From Paracoccus sp. C2R09 (GTDB lineage: Bacteria > Pseudomonadota > Alphaproteobacteria > Rhodobacterales > Rhodobacteraceae): a stretch of DNA of 64,000 nucleotides. Position 1 is the first letter of the stretch. The number at the start of each line of letters is the position of its first letter. The position numbers were made by a program, and so were the translations under genes. The notes under the pieces were generated by a model. That model was not told where the DNA came from and made no database searches. It saw only the letters and a list, made by a program, of their open reading frames with translations. This document shows positions 53,276-62,313 of the stretch, in pieces. The DNA is taken from assembly GCF_018860625.1 (NCBI RefSeq), contig NZ_JAHKQB010000024.1:98072-162071 (forward strand), written 5' to 3'.

Positions 53276-53289
53276 TTGACCTGGATCAA
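53276..53289. promoter_or_regulatory. FNR/FnrL-like box upstream of cydA
   Basis: TTGACCTGGATCAA matches TTGAT-N4-ATCAA in 9 of 10 specified positions. It lies 75 bases before the cydA start, between cydA and the end of cydC, so cydABX probably has its own oxygen-responsive promoter. Confidence 0.7.
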
Positions 53290-53296
53290 TCGCACA

Positions 53297-54910
53297 TCAC
53301 TTTGTCGGGGTCAGCCGCTGCGACAGGTGGACGCGGCCATCGAAGATCGGGTGATCATGCCCGCGATGCAGCGCGACCAGCAGCGATGCTTCGGGCAGAT
53401 GGGCCCGGATATTGGCCAGCACCCGGTCCGCGGTATCGCGGTCCAGCCCTTCGGTCGGTTCGTCCAGCAGCAGAAGATCCGGACGCGGCAGCAGGCTGCG
53501 CGCCATGGCCAGGCGCTTGGCCTGCCCGCCCGACAGACCCGCACCGCCTTCGGCCAGCCGTGCCTCAAGGCCGCCGCGTTCGCGGATCGCGTCTTTAAGG
53601 TCCACGACGCGCAGCGCGTCCCATATCCCGTCATCCGTGAAATCGCCTGCAAGGGCCAGGTTCTCGCGGATGGTGCCGCCGATCAGCGCGGTTCGCTGCG
53701 GCAGCAGGATGACCCGGCGGCGCAGGGACGTTTCCGACCAGTCCGTGGGCGCACGACCCGCAAGGGCGATGCCGCAGCAAGGCGTCATGCCCGCGATCGC
53801 CAGCAGAAGGGTGCTCTTGCCCGCGCCCGATGGACCGGTCAGCGCGATGGCCTGACCGGGCTGCAGGTTCAGCGCGATCTGTGAACGGGCAACGACCAGA
53901 TCGGGCGCGGCGGGCAGTTCGGGCCGGTCGTCCACGGCATCGCGGCCCGCATCCGGGTGCACCCTGCGCGCGGCCCCGACCAGCCGCCCCAGTTCGGCAA
54001 AGCCGCGGCGAAGCGGCAGCACGGTCTCGGCCAGGGCCAGCGCCACGAACAGACCGATGACCGCGCGTGCGGGCCCGATCAGGCCCGCCTGCAGCATTGC
54101 GCCGCCTGCGACGAATGCGGCGGCCACCGCCAGCGTCACGGTGATGGCCAGCCCCATGCCTGCCGCCCGTTCGACCCGGTCCAGCGCCGCGATGTCGCGT
54201 CGGGTCGCATCGTCACGTGCGATCAGCGCGGCCTCTCGGTCGGCAAGCCTTGCCGACAGGATCAGCGCCTCGCGGTCGCGCATCAGGTCGATGAACCCGC
54301 GGCGAAGCGCCTGCGCGCCGCGTTCGGCCCGATCCGAGGGCCGCATGCTGCGCCCGGCCAGCCATGACAGGGTCAGGATGGCGCCAGGGACATAGACCGC
54401 GGCGACCGCCAACGCGACGGGGGCGCCGACCAGCCAGATCAGCGCCGCGAATACCGCGAGATGCGTGACCAGCCCCGCAACGGCAGGCAGCACGACCCGC
54501 AGGACCAGCCCGTCCAGCGCATCCACATCCGCGATCATCCGGGTCAGGATCGTCTCGCCCCGCAATCGGGCCAGCGCATGCGCGTCCAGCCGGGCATAAC
54601 TGCGCAGGATCGCGACACGCAGCACTGCCAATGCCCGCAGGATCGCGTCATGGGTCAGCAGCCTTTCGCCGTATCGTGCCGCCGTCCGCCCAAGCGCGAG
54701 GAACCGCACCCCGGCCGAGGGGCGGAACACGTCGAAGGCGATGCCGATGCCCGCCAGCCCCGCGATCCCCGTGGCGGTTATGAACCAGCCCGACAGCCCC
54801 AGCAGGGCGGCCCCCATCAGCAGGACGACGACCGACAGGACGGCCCCGCGCAGCATCGCGCCGGGTGCCGCGCCGATCAGAAGACGGACGACCTGGACGA
54901 TCTCTCTCAT
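53297..54910 (-). CDS. cydC: CydC, heterodimeric ABC exporter subunit for bd assembly
   Basis: 537 residues: six-helix membrane domain and an ATPase domain with Walker A GPSGAGKST near 370, signature GLSGGQAKRLAMARSLL and Walker B LLLLDEPTEGLD. Slightly shorter than E. coli CydC (573). With CydD it exports cysteine/glutathione or moves heme for cytochrome bd maturation. ATG overlaps the cydD stop by 4 bases. Confidence 0.9.
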   Translation of the reverse strand: MREIVQVVRLLIGAAPGAMLRGAVLSVVVLLMGAALLGLSGWFITATGIAGLAGIGIAFDVFRPSAGVRFLALGRTAARYGERLLTHDAILRALAVLRVAILRSYARLDAHALARLRGETILTRMIADVDALDGLVLRVVLPAVAGLVTHLAVFAALIWLVGAPVALAVAAVYVPGAILTLSWLAGRSMRPSDRAERGAQALRRGFIDLMRDREALILSARLADREAALIARDDATRRDIAALDRVERAAGMGLAITVTLAVAAAFVAGGAMLQAGLIGPARAVIGLFVALALAETVLPLRRGFAELGRLVGAARRVHPDAGRDAVDDRPELPAAPDLVVARSQIALNLQPGQAIALTGPSGAGKSTLLLAIAGMTPCCGIALAGRAPTDWSETSLRRRVILLPQRTALIGGTIRENLALAGDFTDDGIWDALRVVDLKDAIRERGGLEARLAEGGAGLSGGQAKRLAMARSLLPRPDLLLLDEPTEGLDRDTADRVLANIRAHLPEASLLVALHRGHDHPIFDGRVHLSQRLTPTK

Positions 54911-56589
54911 GCGCGAACCTCGACCTTGTGGGCCATGGCAGCGGCCAGCGCGGGATCATGGGTGGCCACGACGATCGCGCGGCCGGATGTCGCGATCCGC
55001 GCAAGCGCCGCGATGATGCGGGCGGCGGTCTCGTCGTCCAGATCGGCGGTCGGCTCGTCCGCCAGGATCAGATCGCCCCCGGCCATGACCGCGCGGGCCA
55101 GCATCAGGCGACGGGCCTCGCCGCCGGATACGCCGCCGCCGCTCTCGCCCAGATGCGTTTCCAATCCGTCCGGAAGGCGTTCGACGATGCGGGTCGCATC
55201 GGCCAGCCGCAGCGCCGCCCACGGGTCGGCGCCCATGCCGCGCGGGTCCAGCCAGTCGCGCAGCGGAAGGTCGGGAAAATGCGGGCGCTGCGGCACAAAG
55301 GCGATCCGGCTGCGCCAGCGATCCGCGGTATCGGGCCCAAGCGTGGCGCCGCAGACCCCGATCCGCCCGGATGCCAGTGGCACAAGGCCCGCGATCGCGG
55401 CCAGGGTCGTGCTCTTGCCCGCGCCGCTTGGGCCGGTGATGGCCAGCGTGCCGCCGGGGCCGACCTGCAGGTCGGGGATCGCCACGCGACGCCCCGGCAA
55501 CATAGCGCATGCGTCTTCGCAACGAAGATCGAAGCGTCCGGCAAGGGGCCCAACCGCCGCGCCCTCGCCCATCATGGCCACGCGTTCGGCCCCGTCCAGC
55601 GCGTCCAGTTCGGACACCACCGCAAGACCGGCGGCCCGGTCGTGCCAGGCTGCCGACAGGTCGCGCAGCGGCTGGAAGAACTCTGGCGCGATCAGCAGAA
55701 GGAACAGCCCCTCGCCCAGGGTCAGCGGACTGCCCCAGCTTCCGAAGCCGATCTCTCCCAGCAGGGTGAAGCCCACGAAGACCGCCACCAGCGCCACGCC
55801 CAGGGCCGAGAACAGCTCGAGCACGGTCGAGGACAGGAACGCGATCCGCAGCACGGCCATCGTGCGCGTCCGCAGCGTCTCGGCCCGCAGGGCGAAACCC
55901 CGGGCTGCGCGATCCGTGGCCCCCAGCAGCCGGATATCGGTCAGCGCGGCCAGGCGGTCCATCAGCATGTCGTTCATGCTGGCGATCTCGTCCATCTGCC
56001 TGCGCGAGGTCTCCTCGGCCGCCATGCCCACCAGCGCCATGAACAGCGGGATCAGCGGACCGGCGACCAGCAGGGTCAGGCCCACGACCCATGATTGCGT
56101 GAAGGCCAGCACCAGAAGCAGGGGCGGCAGCACCATGACGCGCATCATCGCCACGTGATAGCGCGTGATCCAGGGCTGCAGCAGCGGCAGCTTCTGCACC
56201 GCCAGCGAGGCCAACGAGGCCGACCCCGCATCGGCCAGCGCACGCGCCTCGCGCCCGATCAGGGCCGCGCGCTCTCGCGCGATGGTCGTATCGGCGGCGT
56301 CGAACAGCAGCGCCCCGGCGCGGTGGTCCAGCGCCGCCCGGATCAGACCGCACAGCGCGAAGATCGCCGCCGCGACCAGGGTGCGCGCCGGATCCGTGGC
56401 GCCGTCGACCCAACCCGACACCGCCCAGGCGATCGCCCCGGCCTGGACGGGCCACAGCATCCCCGACAGCACGGACAGCCTGCCCGCGGATTTCAGAAGT
56501 CCCTCGACCGGGCGGATGATCCGGTCCCGCGCAAGGGCACGCGGGTTCGGGGCGGCGGGTTGTTTCGCATCGGGCATGGGGACCTGCAT
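54907..56589 (-). CDS. cydD: CydD, heterodimeric ABC exporter subunit for bd assembly
   Basis: 560 residues from the ATG at 56589; a start at 56577 (AGG nearby) is about as likely, and the frame open to 56694 is probably untranslated. Membrane domain, then ATPase domain with GPSGAGKST, VSGGEARRLMLARAV and LILADEPTADLD. CydD-type segment MNDMLMDRLAALTDIRLLGA in the cytoplasmic loop. The upstream gap to 56830 (~240 bases) holds no gene. Confidence 0.9.
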   Translation of the reverse strand: MQVPMPDAKQPAAPNPRALARDRIIRPVEGLLKSAGRLSVLSGMLWPVQAGAIAWAVSGWVDGATDPARTLVAAAIFALCGLIRAALDHRAGALLFDAADTTIARERAALIGREARALADAGSASLASLAVQKLPLLQPWITRYHVAMMRVMVLPPLLLVLAFTQSWVVGLTLLVAGPLIPLFMALVGMAAEETSRRQMDEIASMNDMLMDRLAALTDIRLLGATDRAARGFALRAETLRTRTMAVLRIAFLSSTVLELFSALGVALVAVFVGFTLLGEIGFGSWGSPLTLGEGLFLLLIAPEFFQPLRDLSAAWHDRAAGLAVVSELDALDGAERVAMMGEGAAVGPLAGRFDLRCEDACAMLPGRRVAIPDLQVGPGGTLAITGPSGAGKSTTLAAIAGLVPLASGRIGVCGATLGPDTADRWRSRIAFVPQRPHFPDLPLRDWLDPRGMGADPWAALRLADATRIVERLPDGLETHLGESGGGVSGGEARRLMLARAVMAGGDLILADEPTADLDDETAARIIAALARIATSGRAIVVATHDPALAAAMAHKVEVRA

Positions 56590-56830
56590 GGCGGGCTGCG
56601 CTTCGGTCCTTCCATAGACGCGGGATCGCCGCTTGACGAGGCCGCAGGCCCAAGGCCCCTTGTCGCACCCCCGTATTGGACTGCGGCATTTCAACCACCC
56701 GATTGTTCAACGAGACCGAACACTGAACTTGAAAACGGACGCCTAATCACCGGCGCATCCCGGCCCCATCTGTTGTTCATCAAGACGGCCCGAACGATCG
56801 GCCGCCCCACCCGAAGACTGGAGAAGACAG

Positions 56831-57082
56831 ATGAAAACCGCATTTGCAGCCATTTCCGCACTCGTTCTGGCAACCGGCGTCGCCGAGGCCAGCAGCCAGG
56901 GCCCGATCGGTGCCGCCGACCGCGAAGCCACCGCCGTCACCACCGTCGAGGTGCCCGCAGGCAGCGTCATGACCACCCGTGAACTGGCCGATGCCGATCT
57001 GGACGCCGACACGCCGGTCACCGTGACCAAGATCGAAGCCCCCGAAGGCAAGGTCGACAATTCGAGCCGCGGCTACTTCTGA
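56831..57082 (+). CDS. small secreted protein of unknown function
   Basis: 83 residues. Signal peptide KTAFAAISALVLATGVAEA-SS, GGAGAAG before the ATG. Mature ~64 residues are acidic, with no cysteine and a Tyr-Phe end (NSSRGYF). VPAGSVMTTRELADADLDAD resembles the 'MTxxELxxxGLxxDD' style of short periplasmic proteins common in Rhodobacterales, but I cannot name a family. Confidence 0.7.
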   Translation: MKTAFAAISALVLATGVAEASSQGPIGAADREATAVTTVEVPAGSVMTTRELADADLDADTPVTVTKIEAPEGKVDNSSRGYF

Positions 57083-57096
57083 TCTGAAGACCCCGT

Positions 57097-57115
57097 GCCC
57101 CGGTGCCTCCGGGGC
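57097..57115 (+). terminator. weak hairpin after the small secreted protein
   Basis: GCCCCGG / CCGGGGC, 7-bp stem and 5-base loop, 14 bases after the stop. No T-run; a possible terminator only. Confidence 0.3.
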
Positions 57116-57210
57116 CGCGCATCCGGACTGCCCGCCCCATCGGGGTCGGCGGTCCTTTTCATGTCCGGGCGCAAACTGCGCCTTGCGCCCCTGCGCCGAT
57201 CTCCGTATTT

Positions 57211-57227
57211 AAGTAATAGTATTACAT
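57211..57227. promoter_or_regulatory. probable Zur (zinc uptake regulator) site before the COG0523 gene
   Basis: AAGTAATAGTATTACAT, with the inner inverted repeat GTAAT-AGT-ATTAC, ends 12 bases before the ATG at 57240. It matches 14 of 17 positions with the site before zinT at 62278-62294. Both downstream genes are classic zinc-starvation genes, which makes Zur the likely binder. Confidence 0.65.
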
Positions 57228-57239
57228 TACGGAGCCACC

Positions 57240-58445
57240 ATGCCACGCGACGACACCCGCCTTCCCGTCACCGTGCTCTCGGGCTTTCTGGGCGCGGGCA
57301 AGACCACGCTTCTGAACCAGGTGCTGAACGACCGCGATGGCAGGCGCGTCGCGGTGATCGTCAACGACATGTCCGAGGTGAATATCGACGCCGACATGGT
57401 CCGCGGCACGGCCGACCTCAGCCATACCGAGGAAAAGCTGGTCGAGATGACGAATGGCTGCATCTGCTGCACCCTGCGCGACGACCTGCTGCACGAGGTG
57501 CGCCGCCTGGCCGCCGAGGGGCGCTTCGATTACCTGCTGATCGAAAGCACCGGAATCGCCGAGCCCCTGCCCGTCGCCGCCACCTTCGATTTCCGCGACG
57601 AGAACGGTGCCAGCCTGTCCGATGTCGCACGCCTGGACACGATGGTCACCGTCGTCGATACGGTGAACCTGCTGCGGGATTATTCCAGCCACGACCTGAC
57701 GCGCGATCGCGGAGAGGCGCTTGGCGATGACGACGAACGCCACATCGTGGACCTTCTGGTCGATCAGATCGAATTCGCGGACGTGATCGTGCTGAACAAG
57801 ATCACCGATGCCGGACCCGCCGCGCTGGATGCCGCACGCAAGATCGTGCGGTCGCTGAACCCCGACGCGACCCTGGTCGAGACCGATCACGGCCAGGTTC
57901 CCCCCGAACGCATATTCGACACCGGCCTGTTCGATTTCGACAAGGCGCATCTGCATCCGATGTGGGCGAAAGAGCTTTACGGCTTTGCCGACCACGTGCC
58001 CGAGACCGTGGAATACGGCGTGTCGTCCTTTGTCTACCGTGCGCGGCGACCCTTCGATCCGGCGCTGTTGCAACAGGTCCTGTCCGGCCCGCTGCCCGGC
58101 GTGATCCGCGCCAAGGGCCATTTCTGGATCGCCACCCGCCCCGACTGGCTGGCCGAATTCTCGCTGGCGGGCGCGCTGAGCAGCGTCCGACCGGCCGGGC
58201 GCTGGTGGGCCAGCGTCCCGCAGGACCGCTGGCCCGATCACCCCGAGGCGGTCGAATACCTGCAACGCCACTGGTCCGAACCCTTTGGCGACCGCCGTCA
58301 GGAACTGGTCTTCATCGGCGCCGCGATGGACCCCGCCGCGATCACGGCGGCACTGGACGCGGCACTGCTGCCCGATGCCGAAGGACAGGATCCCGCGAAC
58401 TGGACCGACATGCCCGACCCCTTCCCCGAATGGAGGGTGGCCTGA
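57240..58445 (+). CDS. COG0523 (CobW/ZigA-type) GTPase, putative zinc metallochaperone
   Basis: 401 residues. P-loop GFLGAGKTT (15-23), switch/metal motif GCICC (Cys74, Cys76, Cys77), ESTGIAEP Walker-B-like, VLNKITD guanine-binding motif, then the CobW C-terminal domain ([14 protein letters not shown]) with a late histidine-containing tail. Such Zur-controlled GTPases deliver zinc to essential enzymes in deficiency. Translation couples to the next small gene (TGATG). Confidence 0.88.
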   Translation: MPRDDTRLPVTVLSGFLGAGKTTLLNQVLNDRDGRRVAVIVNDMSEVNIDADMVRGTADLSHTEEKLVEMTNGCICCTLRDDLLHEVRRLAAEGRFDYLLIESTGIAEPLPVAATFDFRDENGASLSDVARLDTMVTVVDTVNLLRDYSSHDLTRDRGEALGDDDERHIVDLLVDQIEFADVIVLNKITDAGPAALDAARKIVRSLNPDATLVETDHGQVPPERIFDTGLFDFDKAHLHPMWAKELYGFADHVPETVEYGVSSFVYRARRPFDPALLQQVLSGPLPGVIRAKGHFWIATRPDWLAEFSLAGALSSVRPAGRWWASVPQDRWPDHPEAVEYLQRHWSEPFGDRRQELVFIGAAMDPAAITAALDAALLPDAEGQDPANWTDMPDPFPEWRVA

Positions 58446-58726
58446 TGACGACAGCTCGCGCGAATATCCGCAGTCACCTGCGCCAGCGCAGGCGGTCCTG
58501 CGATCCGATGGCCGAATACGACCGCCTGCCCGGCCCGCTGCGATGCTGGCTGGCCGAGGCCGCCCTGCCCTGGTCGCCCCGGTCCGCGCTGCGCATCTGG
58601 CAGAAGGCGCTGCGAAGCAGCGGCGGCGATGTCGAACATGCGCGCGGCCATCTTGCGCAGGCCGAGATGCGGCAGCTGCGCCGCGATACCGTCAGCCTTT
58701 ACGGGGCCGATCACCCGGCCGCGTGA
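58445..58726 (+). CDS. small arginine-rich protein coupled to the COG0523 GTPase
   Basis: 93 residues. Start shares one base with the GTPase stop. Basic N-terminus (RANIRSHLRQRRRSCDPM), a Pro/Trp-rich centre (LPGPLRCWLAEAALPWSP) and helical C-half. I recall small proteins of this type beside COG0523 genes in Rhodobacterales (possibly DUF6525) but cannot verify the family. Two cysteines and a few histidines could bind metal. The end overlaps the convergent gene by 16 bases. Confidence 0.65.
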   Translation: MTTARANIRSHLRQRRRSCDPMAEYDRLPGPLRCWLAEAALPWSPRSALRIWQKALRSSGGDVEHARGHLAQAEMRQLRRDTVSLYGADHPAA

Positions 58727-59601
58727 CAGGCCCGGAGCGCCAGCGCCTTCATCGTGCGACCCATGTGGCCGGCCGGGGCGGCGGGTTGGCCGCAAGGTTG
58801 CCAGATCCCCAGACTTCGGCGCAGATGGTCGATGGCCGCCAGGTCGGCCTCGACCCGGCCATGGCCCTGTTCGCAGAAGGCCAGCAGCGAATGGGTCGTG
58901 CCGATCTCGAAGCTTTCGATCCGCGACACCCCGGCATTCAGCCAGATGGGGATGCCCGCATGTTCCAGATGACCCGACAGCCAGGGATCGTCCACGGTCC
59001 AGATGATGTCGGGAATGCGAAATGCCTCGGGGCCGAACCAGTCCGGCCTGACCATCACCCCACCGTGCCCGTTCAGGATGTCGACGAACCCGCTTTGGGC
59101 ATAGATCGAGGATTTCACGCGGAATCCGGACAACAACCGCCTGAGCCGATACGAAATCGGCTTGCGCCCCCATCGCGCCGCGCGGGGCAGCCGCGACGGA
59201 TCGCGGCGGTCGTCCGCGATATCGGGCAGCGTCTCGCCTGCCTCCACGATGCAGAAGCCGGGATGGCGTTCGCGGCAGGCCTTGAACCGCCCATGCCAGT
59301 CCTGATCGTATCGCTTGTCGTCATCGCCGAACAGGATGTCCACATCTTGGCCGGCCAGATCGCGGCAGGCCGGAAGGATCTTGGTCGCGGGGCCCAGATC
59401 CTCGCAGCGGTGGATGGTCACGCCCTGCGGCACCTCGGGCAGCTTGCCGTCCCAGTTCGGAAACCTGCGATAGAAGTTCGGGATATAGAGCCTGACCTCG
59501 GCGGCCGGCAGCGTCTGCGCGACTATGGCCTCGAGTGTCGGACCGATCCGGTCGAAGCGCGGCGGGATCGAGGAGAGCGTGATGATGGTGGGTCTGGTCA
59601 T
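58711..59601 (-). CDS. glycosyltransferase-like protein
   Basis: 296 residues from the ATG at 59601. N-terminus TIITLSSIPPRFDRIGPTLEAIVAQTLPAAEVRLYIP resembles a GT-A nucleotide-sugar fold opening, with an acidic ILFGDDDKRYDQDW motif near 90 in place of a DxD and WTVDDPWLSGHLEHAGIPIWLN near 210. No membrane segment. Probably transfers a sugar, acceptor unknown; the similarity is at fold level. Confidence 0.6.
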   Translation of the reverse strand: MTRPTIITLSSIPPRFDRIGPTLEAIVAQTLPAAEVRLYIPNFYRRFPNWDGKLPEVPQGVTIHRCEDLGPATKILPACRDLAGQDVDILFGDDDKRYDQDWHGRFKACRERHPGFCIVEAGETLPDIADDRRDPSRLPRAARWGRKPISYRLRRLLSGFRVKSSIYAQSGFVDILNGHGGVMVRPDWFGPEAFRIPDIIWTVDDPWLSGHLEHAGIPIWLNAGVSRIESFEIGTTHSLLAFCEQGHGRVEADLAAIDHLRRSLGIWQPCGQPAAPAGHMGRTMKALALRACHAAG

Positions 59602-59730
59602 ATGCGATCGGGCCTGCCTTTTCGGTGACGCTAATTTGTGCATACCATAATCACAAGGGGTGGCACATGGACCGGCTTGCCCGCCCCCGGGTTCCGGGCG
59701 AAGGTGGCCCCCGACATCACCGAACCGGAA

Positions 59731-60240
59731 ATGACCCGAATGCCCCTGCAACCCGTTACGAATGCGATCCTTCTGACCCTGACCCTGGCAACCCTGTCGG
59801 CATGCGGGGGCATCTCTCGTCAGTCCGAACTGGAATGCATGGAGCGTGCGATGTATTTCGAATCCAACCGCTCCAGCCGTGACGGGATGATCGCGGTGGG
59901 CAGCGTGGTCATGAACCGCGTCAGATCCAGCCAGTATCCGAATACCGTCTGCGGCGTGGTCGGCCAGAGGAACCAGTTCGCCAAAGGCGTGCTGTCGCGC
60001 AAGATGGATCAGCGCAGCGCGCCGCTGATCCGGGGCGCGGCCATATCGGTCCTGCGGGGCGAACGCCATCCCCTGACCCGAAACGCGCAGTTCTTCCACA
60101 CAGCGACCTATCGCGCGAATTACAACAACATGCATTACGTCGTCACGACCGGTGGCAACGCGTTCTATGAAAAGCGCAAGCCCCATCTGGTCACGCAGCC
60201 CCGCCCGCTGCCCGCGATCGAGGGGATCACGGGACGCTGA
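59731..60240 (+). CDS. SleB/CwlJ-type cell-wall hydrolase lipoprotein
   Basis: 169 residues from 59731 (an ATG at 59740 is equally possible). Lipobox TLSAC gives a lipidated Cys after a short hydrophobic signal. The domain CMERAMYFESNRSSRDGMIAVGSVVMNRVRSSQYPNTVCGVVGQ...QFA is Hydrolase_2 (SleB-like), with the Glu of the MYFES motif as likely catalytic acid of a lytic transglycosylase. Probably acts on peptidoglycan in the periplasm. Confidence 0.82.
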   Translation: MTRMPLQPVTNAILLTLTLATLSACGGISRQSELECMERAMYFESNRSSRDGMIAVGSVVMNRVRSSQYPNTVCGVVGQRNQFAKGVLSRKMDQRSAPLIRGAAISVLRGERHPLTRNAQFFHTATYRANYNNMHYVVTTGGNAFYEKRKPHLVTQPRPLPAIEGITGR

Positions 60241-60334
60241 GAACCCGAACGATTTGCCGCATCCCGCTTTCGATGCGGCCCTGTCGCCCCCATATCCGGG
60301 GTGACAGATCGCAAACGGAACAGCGGGGCCGGAC

Positions 60335-60568
60335 ATGCTTCAGGACAAGAAATCGGAAACCGACGGCGAACGGCAGAAGGTGCTGCTGCGCCGCGTGGTC
60401 GCAGAGCTGAGCGCCGAGGATCCGACGCTGTATTATCAGCCGACATCGCAGGTGGCGCGGCGGATCAGGCAGCGGATCGAGGACGGCGATGCGCTGAACC
60501 TTGACGAGCGCAAGCTGATGGCCCGGCTGGACACCCGCGATATCGAGATCCTGCTGAGCCTGCATTGA
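60335..60568 (+). CDS. small hypothetical protein
   Basis: 77 residues, charged and helical, no signal or membrane segment (KVLLRRVVAELSAEDPTLYYQPTSQVARRIRQRIEDGDALNLDERKLMARLD). Weak ribosome site. It resembles no family I can name; codon use matches its neighbours, so it is probably real. Confidence 0.55.
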   Translation: MLQDKKSETDGERQKVLLRRVVAELSAEDPTLYYQPTSQVARRIRQRIEDGDALNLDERKLMARLDTRDIEILLSLH

Positions 60569-60626
60569 TGGCAGACCTGCCGCTGCGGGTGGGAACCGAT
60601 CCGGTCCGCCGGGCCTTTTGTCGGTG

Positions 60627-61373
60627 ATGAGCATCGAACCTTCCCGAACCGACCGGATCGCACAGTTGATCCACCGCGGCCGCCGCAACATCGAGGCCAC
60701 GACCCTTGTATTGCTGGGCGTCGCTGTCGCGGCCATCTGGGCGCTTGCCGAACTTGCCGACGAGGTGGTCGAGGGATCGACCAGCGACCTCGACCGGCAG
60801 ATCCTGCTGCTGCTTCGAACGCCCGGCGATCTGTCGGACCCCATCGGGCCCTGGTGGCTGGAAGAGATGGGTCGCGATCTGACCGCGCTTGGCGGCGTGG
60901 CGGTTCTGGTTCTGGCCACGACCGCGGTCACGGTGTTCCTGATGCTGTACCGAAGATGGTCCACCGTCATCTATGTCATCGCGACGGTCGGCGGCGGGAT
61001 CGTGATCAGCAGCCTTGCCAAGAACCTGTTCGACCGGCCGCGGCCCGATCTGGTGCCGCACGGATCGCTGGTTCATACGGCCAGCTTCCCTTCGGGGCAT
61101 TCGATGATGGCGGCGGTCGCCTATCTGACGCTTGGAGTGCTGCTGGCACGGTTGCAGGCCCGGGTCGTCGTGAAGGCCTATATCTTGGGGGTTGCGGTGC
61201 TGCTGACGGTCCTGGTCGGGCTGAGCCGCGTCTATATGGGCGTCCATTGGCCGACCGATGTCGCGGCTGGTTGGCTGGCAGGCGGTGCATGGGCGATGGT
61301 CTGCCTGATCGTGGCCCGCAAGCTTGCGCGCGACGGTCTGATCGACCGCGAGGCGCATGAGGACGCGCCCTAG
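60627..61373 (+). CDS. PAP2-family membrane phosphatase
   Basis: 248 residues, about six membrane helices. The three acid-phosphatase motifs are complete: KNLFDRPRP (K-x6-RP), FPSGH, and SRVYMGVHWPTD (SR-x5-H-x3-D). Likely dephosphorylates a lipid such as undecaprenyl pyrophosphate or phosphatidyl phosphates. I preferred the ATG at 60627 to a TTG at 60618. The stop overlaps the convergent gene through CTAG. Confidence 0.87.
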   Translation: MSIEPSRTDRIAQLIHRGRRNIEATTLVLLGVAVAAIWALAELADEVVEGSTSDLDRQILLLLRTPGDLSDPIGPWWLEEMGRDLTALGGVAVLVLATTAVTVFLMLYRRWSTVIYVIATVGGGIVISSLAKNLFDRPRPDLVPHGSLVHTASFPSGHSMMAAVAYLTLGVLLARLQARVVVKAYILGVAVLLTVLVGLSRVYMGVHWPTDVAAGWLAGGAWAMVCLIVARKLARDGLIDREAHEDAP

Positions 61374-62173
61374 TCGCGCGAACGATCGATCCTGAACGAG
61401 GCGACGAAGGGCAGATGGTCCGAGACCTTCTCGCGAAAGCCCTCGCGCCCCATGTCCAGCGTCCAGTGCATCGGAAACAGACGCAGGCTGCCCCGGATAT
61501 ATTCGGTCGAAAAGGTGCGGGAAATCGCGAATCCGTCCAGCAGGTTCGCCCGCCCTTTCGGCAGGATATGCGAGAAGCGGTCCTGCAGATCCCATGACGA
61601 CACGAAGTTCATCCGATCGTCGCCGCCCAGGTGATGGAAGTTCGACACATCCTCGCCCGGGATCATGTTGAAATCGCCCAGCAGCAGCACGTCTTCGCGC
61701 GACCGGGCGCGCAGATCGGCAATGAAGGCCCCGATGACCTGGCATTGCGCGTCGCGAATGCGCTGATCGGGTCCGTCGCGCCCCGATTTCAGATGCACGG
61801 CGATCAGGGTGAAATCGAATTTCCCGATGGTGACATCCGCCACCATCGCCTTACGGCGGCGCGGATCGTCCAGATCCGATCCCGGCACGAAGCGCAGGTT
61901 GTCGACCTCGACCCCCTCCTTGAACAGCAGCCCGATGTTCAGATCGCTTGTCTGTGCCAGCATGGCCGCGCGATAGGTGCAGCCCTTGGCGGCCAACCCG
62001 TCGATCAGGCGCTGCATGTGCCCGAAGGGCCGGACCTCGACCAGGGTCACCAGTTCCGCATCCAGGATCGCCAGCCCCTCGACCTGGTTGGCCAGACGTT
62101 CATCCGAGATGTCCAGGTAACCGGCAATGTTCCAGACCGCCACCCGCGCCGTCATGTGCTGAAAGGATGCCAT
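61370..62173 (-). CDS. endonuclease/exonuclease/phosphatase-family protein
   Basis: 267 residues from 62173 (AAGGGG 6 bases upstream). EEP fold: VAVWNIAGYL (Asn), LVEVRP (catalytic Glu), IAVHLKSGRDG (His/Lys), LLLGDFNMIPG (Asp/Asn) and KVSDHLPF (Asp-His pair). No signal peptide. Nuclease or phosphodiesterase; the substrate cannot be told. Confidence 0.82.
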   Translation of the reverse strand: MASFQHMTARVAVWNIAGYLDISDERLANQVEGLAILDAELVTLVEVRPFGHMQRLIDGLAAKGCTYRAAMLAQTSDLNIGLLFKEGVEVDNLRFVPGSDLDDPRRRKAMVADVTIGKFDFTLIAVHLKSGRDGPDQRIRDAQCQVIGAFIADLRARSREDVLLLGDFNMIPGEDVSNFHHLGGDDRMNFVSSWDLQDRFSHILPKGRANLLDGFAISRTFSTEYIRGSLRLFPMHWTLDMGREGFREKVSDHLPFVASFRIDRSRD

Positions 62174-62277
62174 GCGAACCCCTTGCGCTGCCATGTGCAT
62201 CATAGCCGTTTCGGCCCCATCCTTGAAGCGCCGTAGGATCGCCCCTTGCCAAGGATATGCGACGCCGGTATGCGAAC

Positions 62278-62294
62278 AAGTTATGTTATTACAT
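62278..62294. promoter_or_regulatory. probable Zur site before zinT
   Basis: AAGTTATGTTATTACAT, centred on ATGTTA/TTACAT (5 of 6 symmetric), 20 bases before the ATG at 62314. Close to the GTTATGTTATAACA-like Zur motif I recall for Paracoccus, and 14 of 17 identical to the site at 57211-57227. Confidence 0.7.
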
Positions 62295-62313
62295 CCTAGG
62301 CTATGAGGATCGC

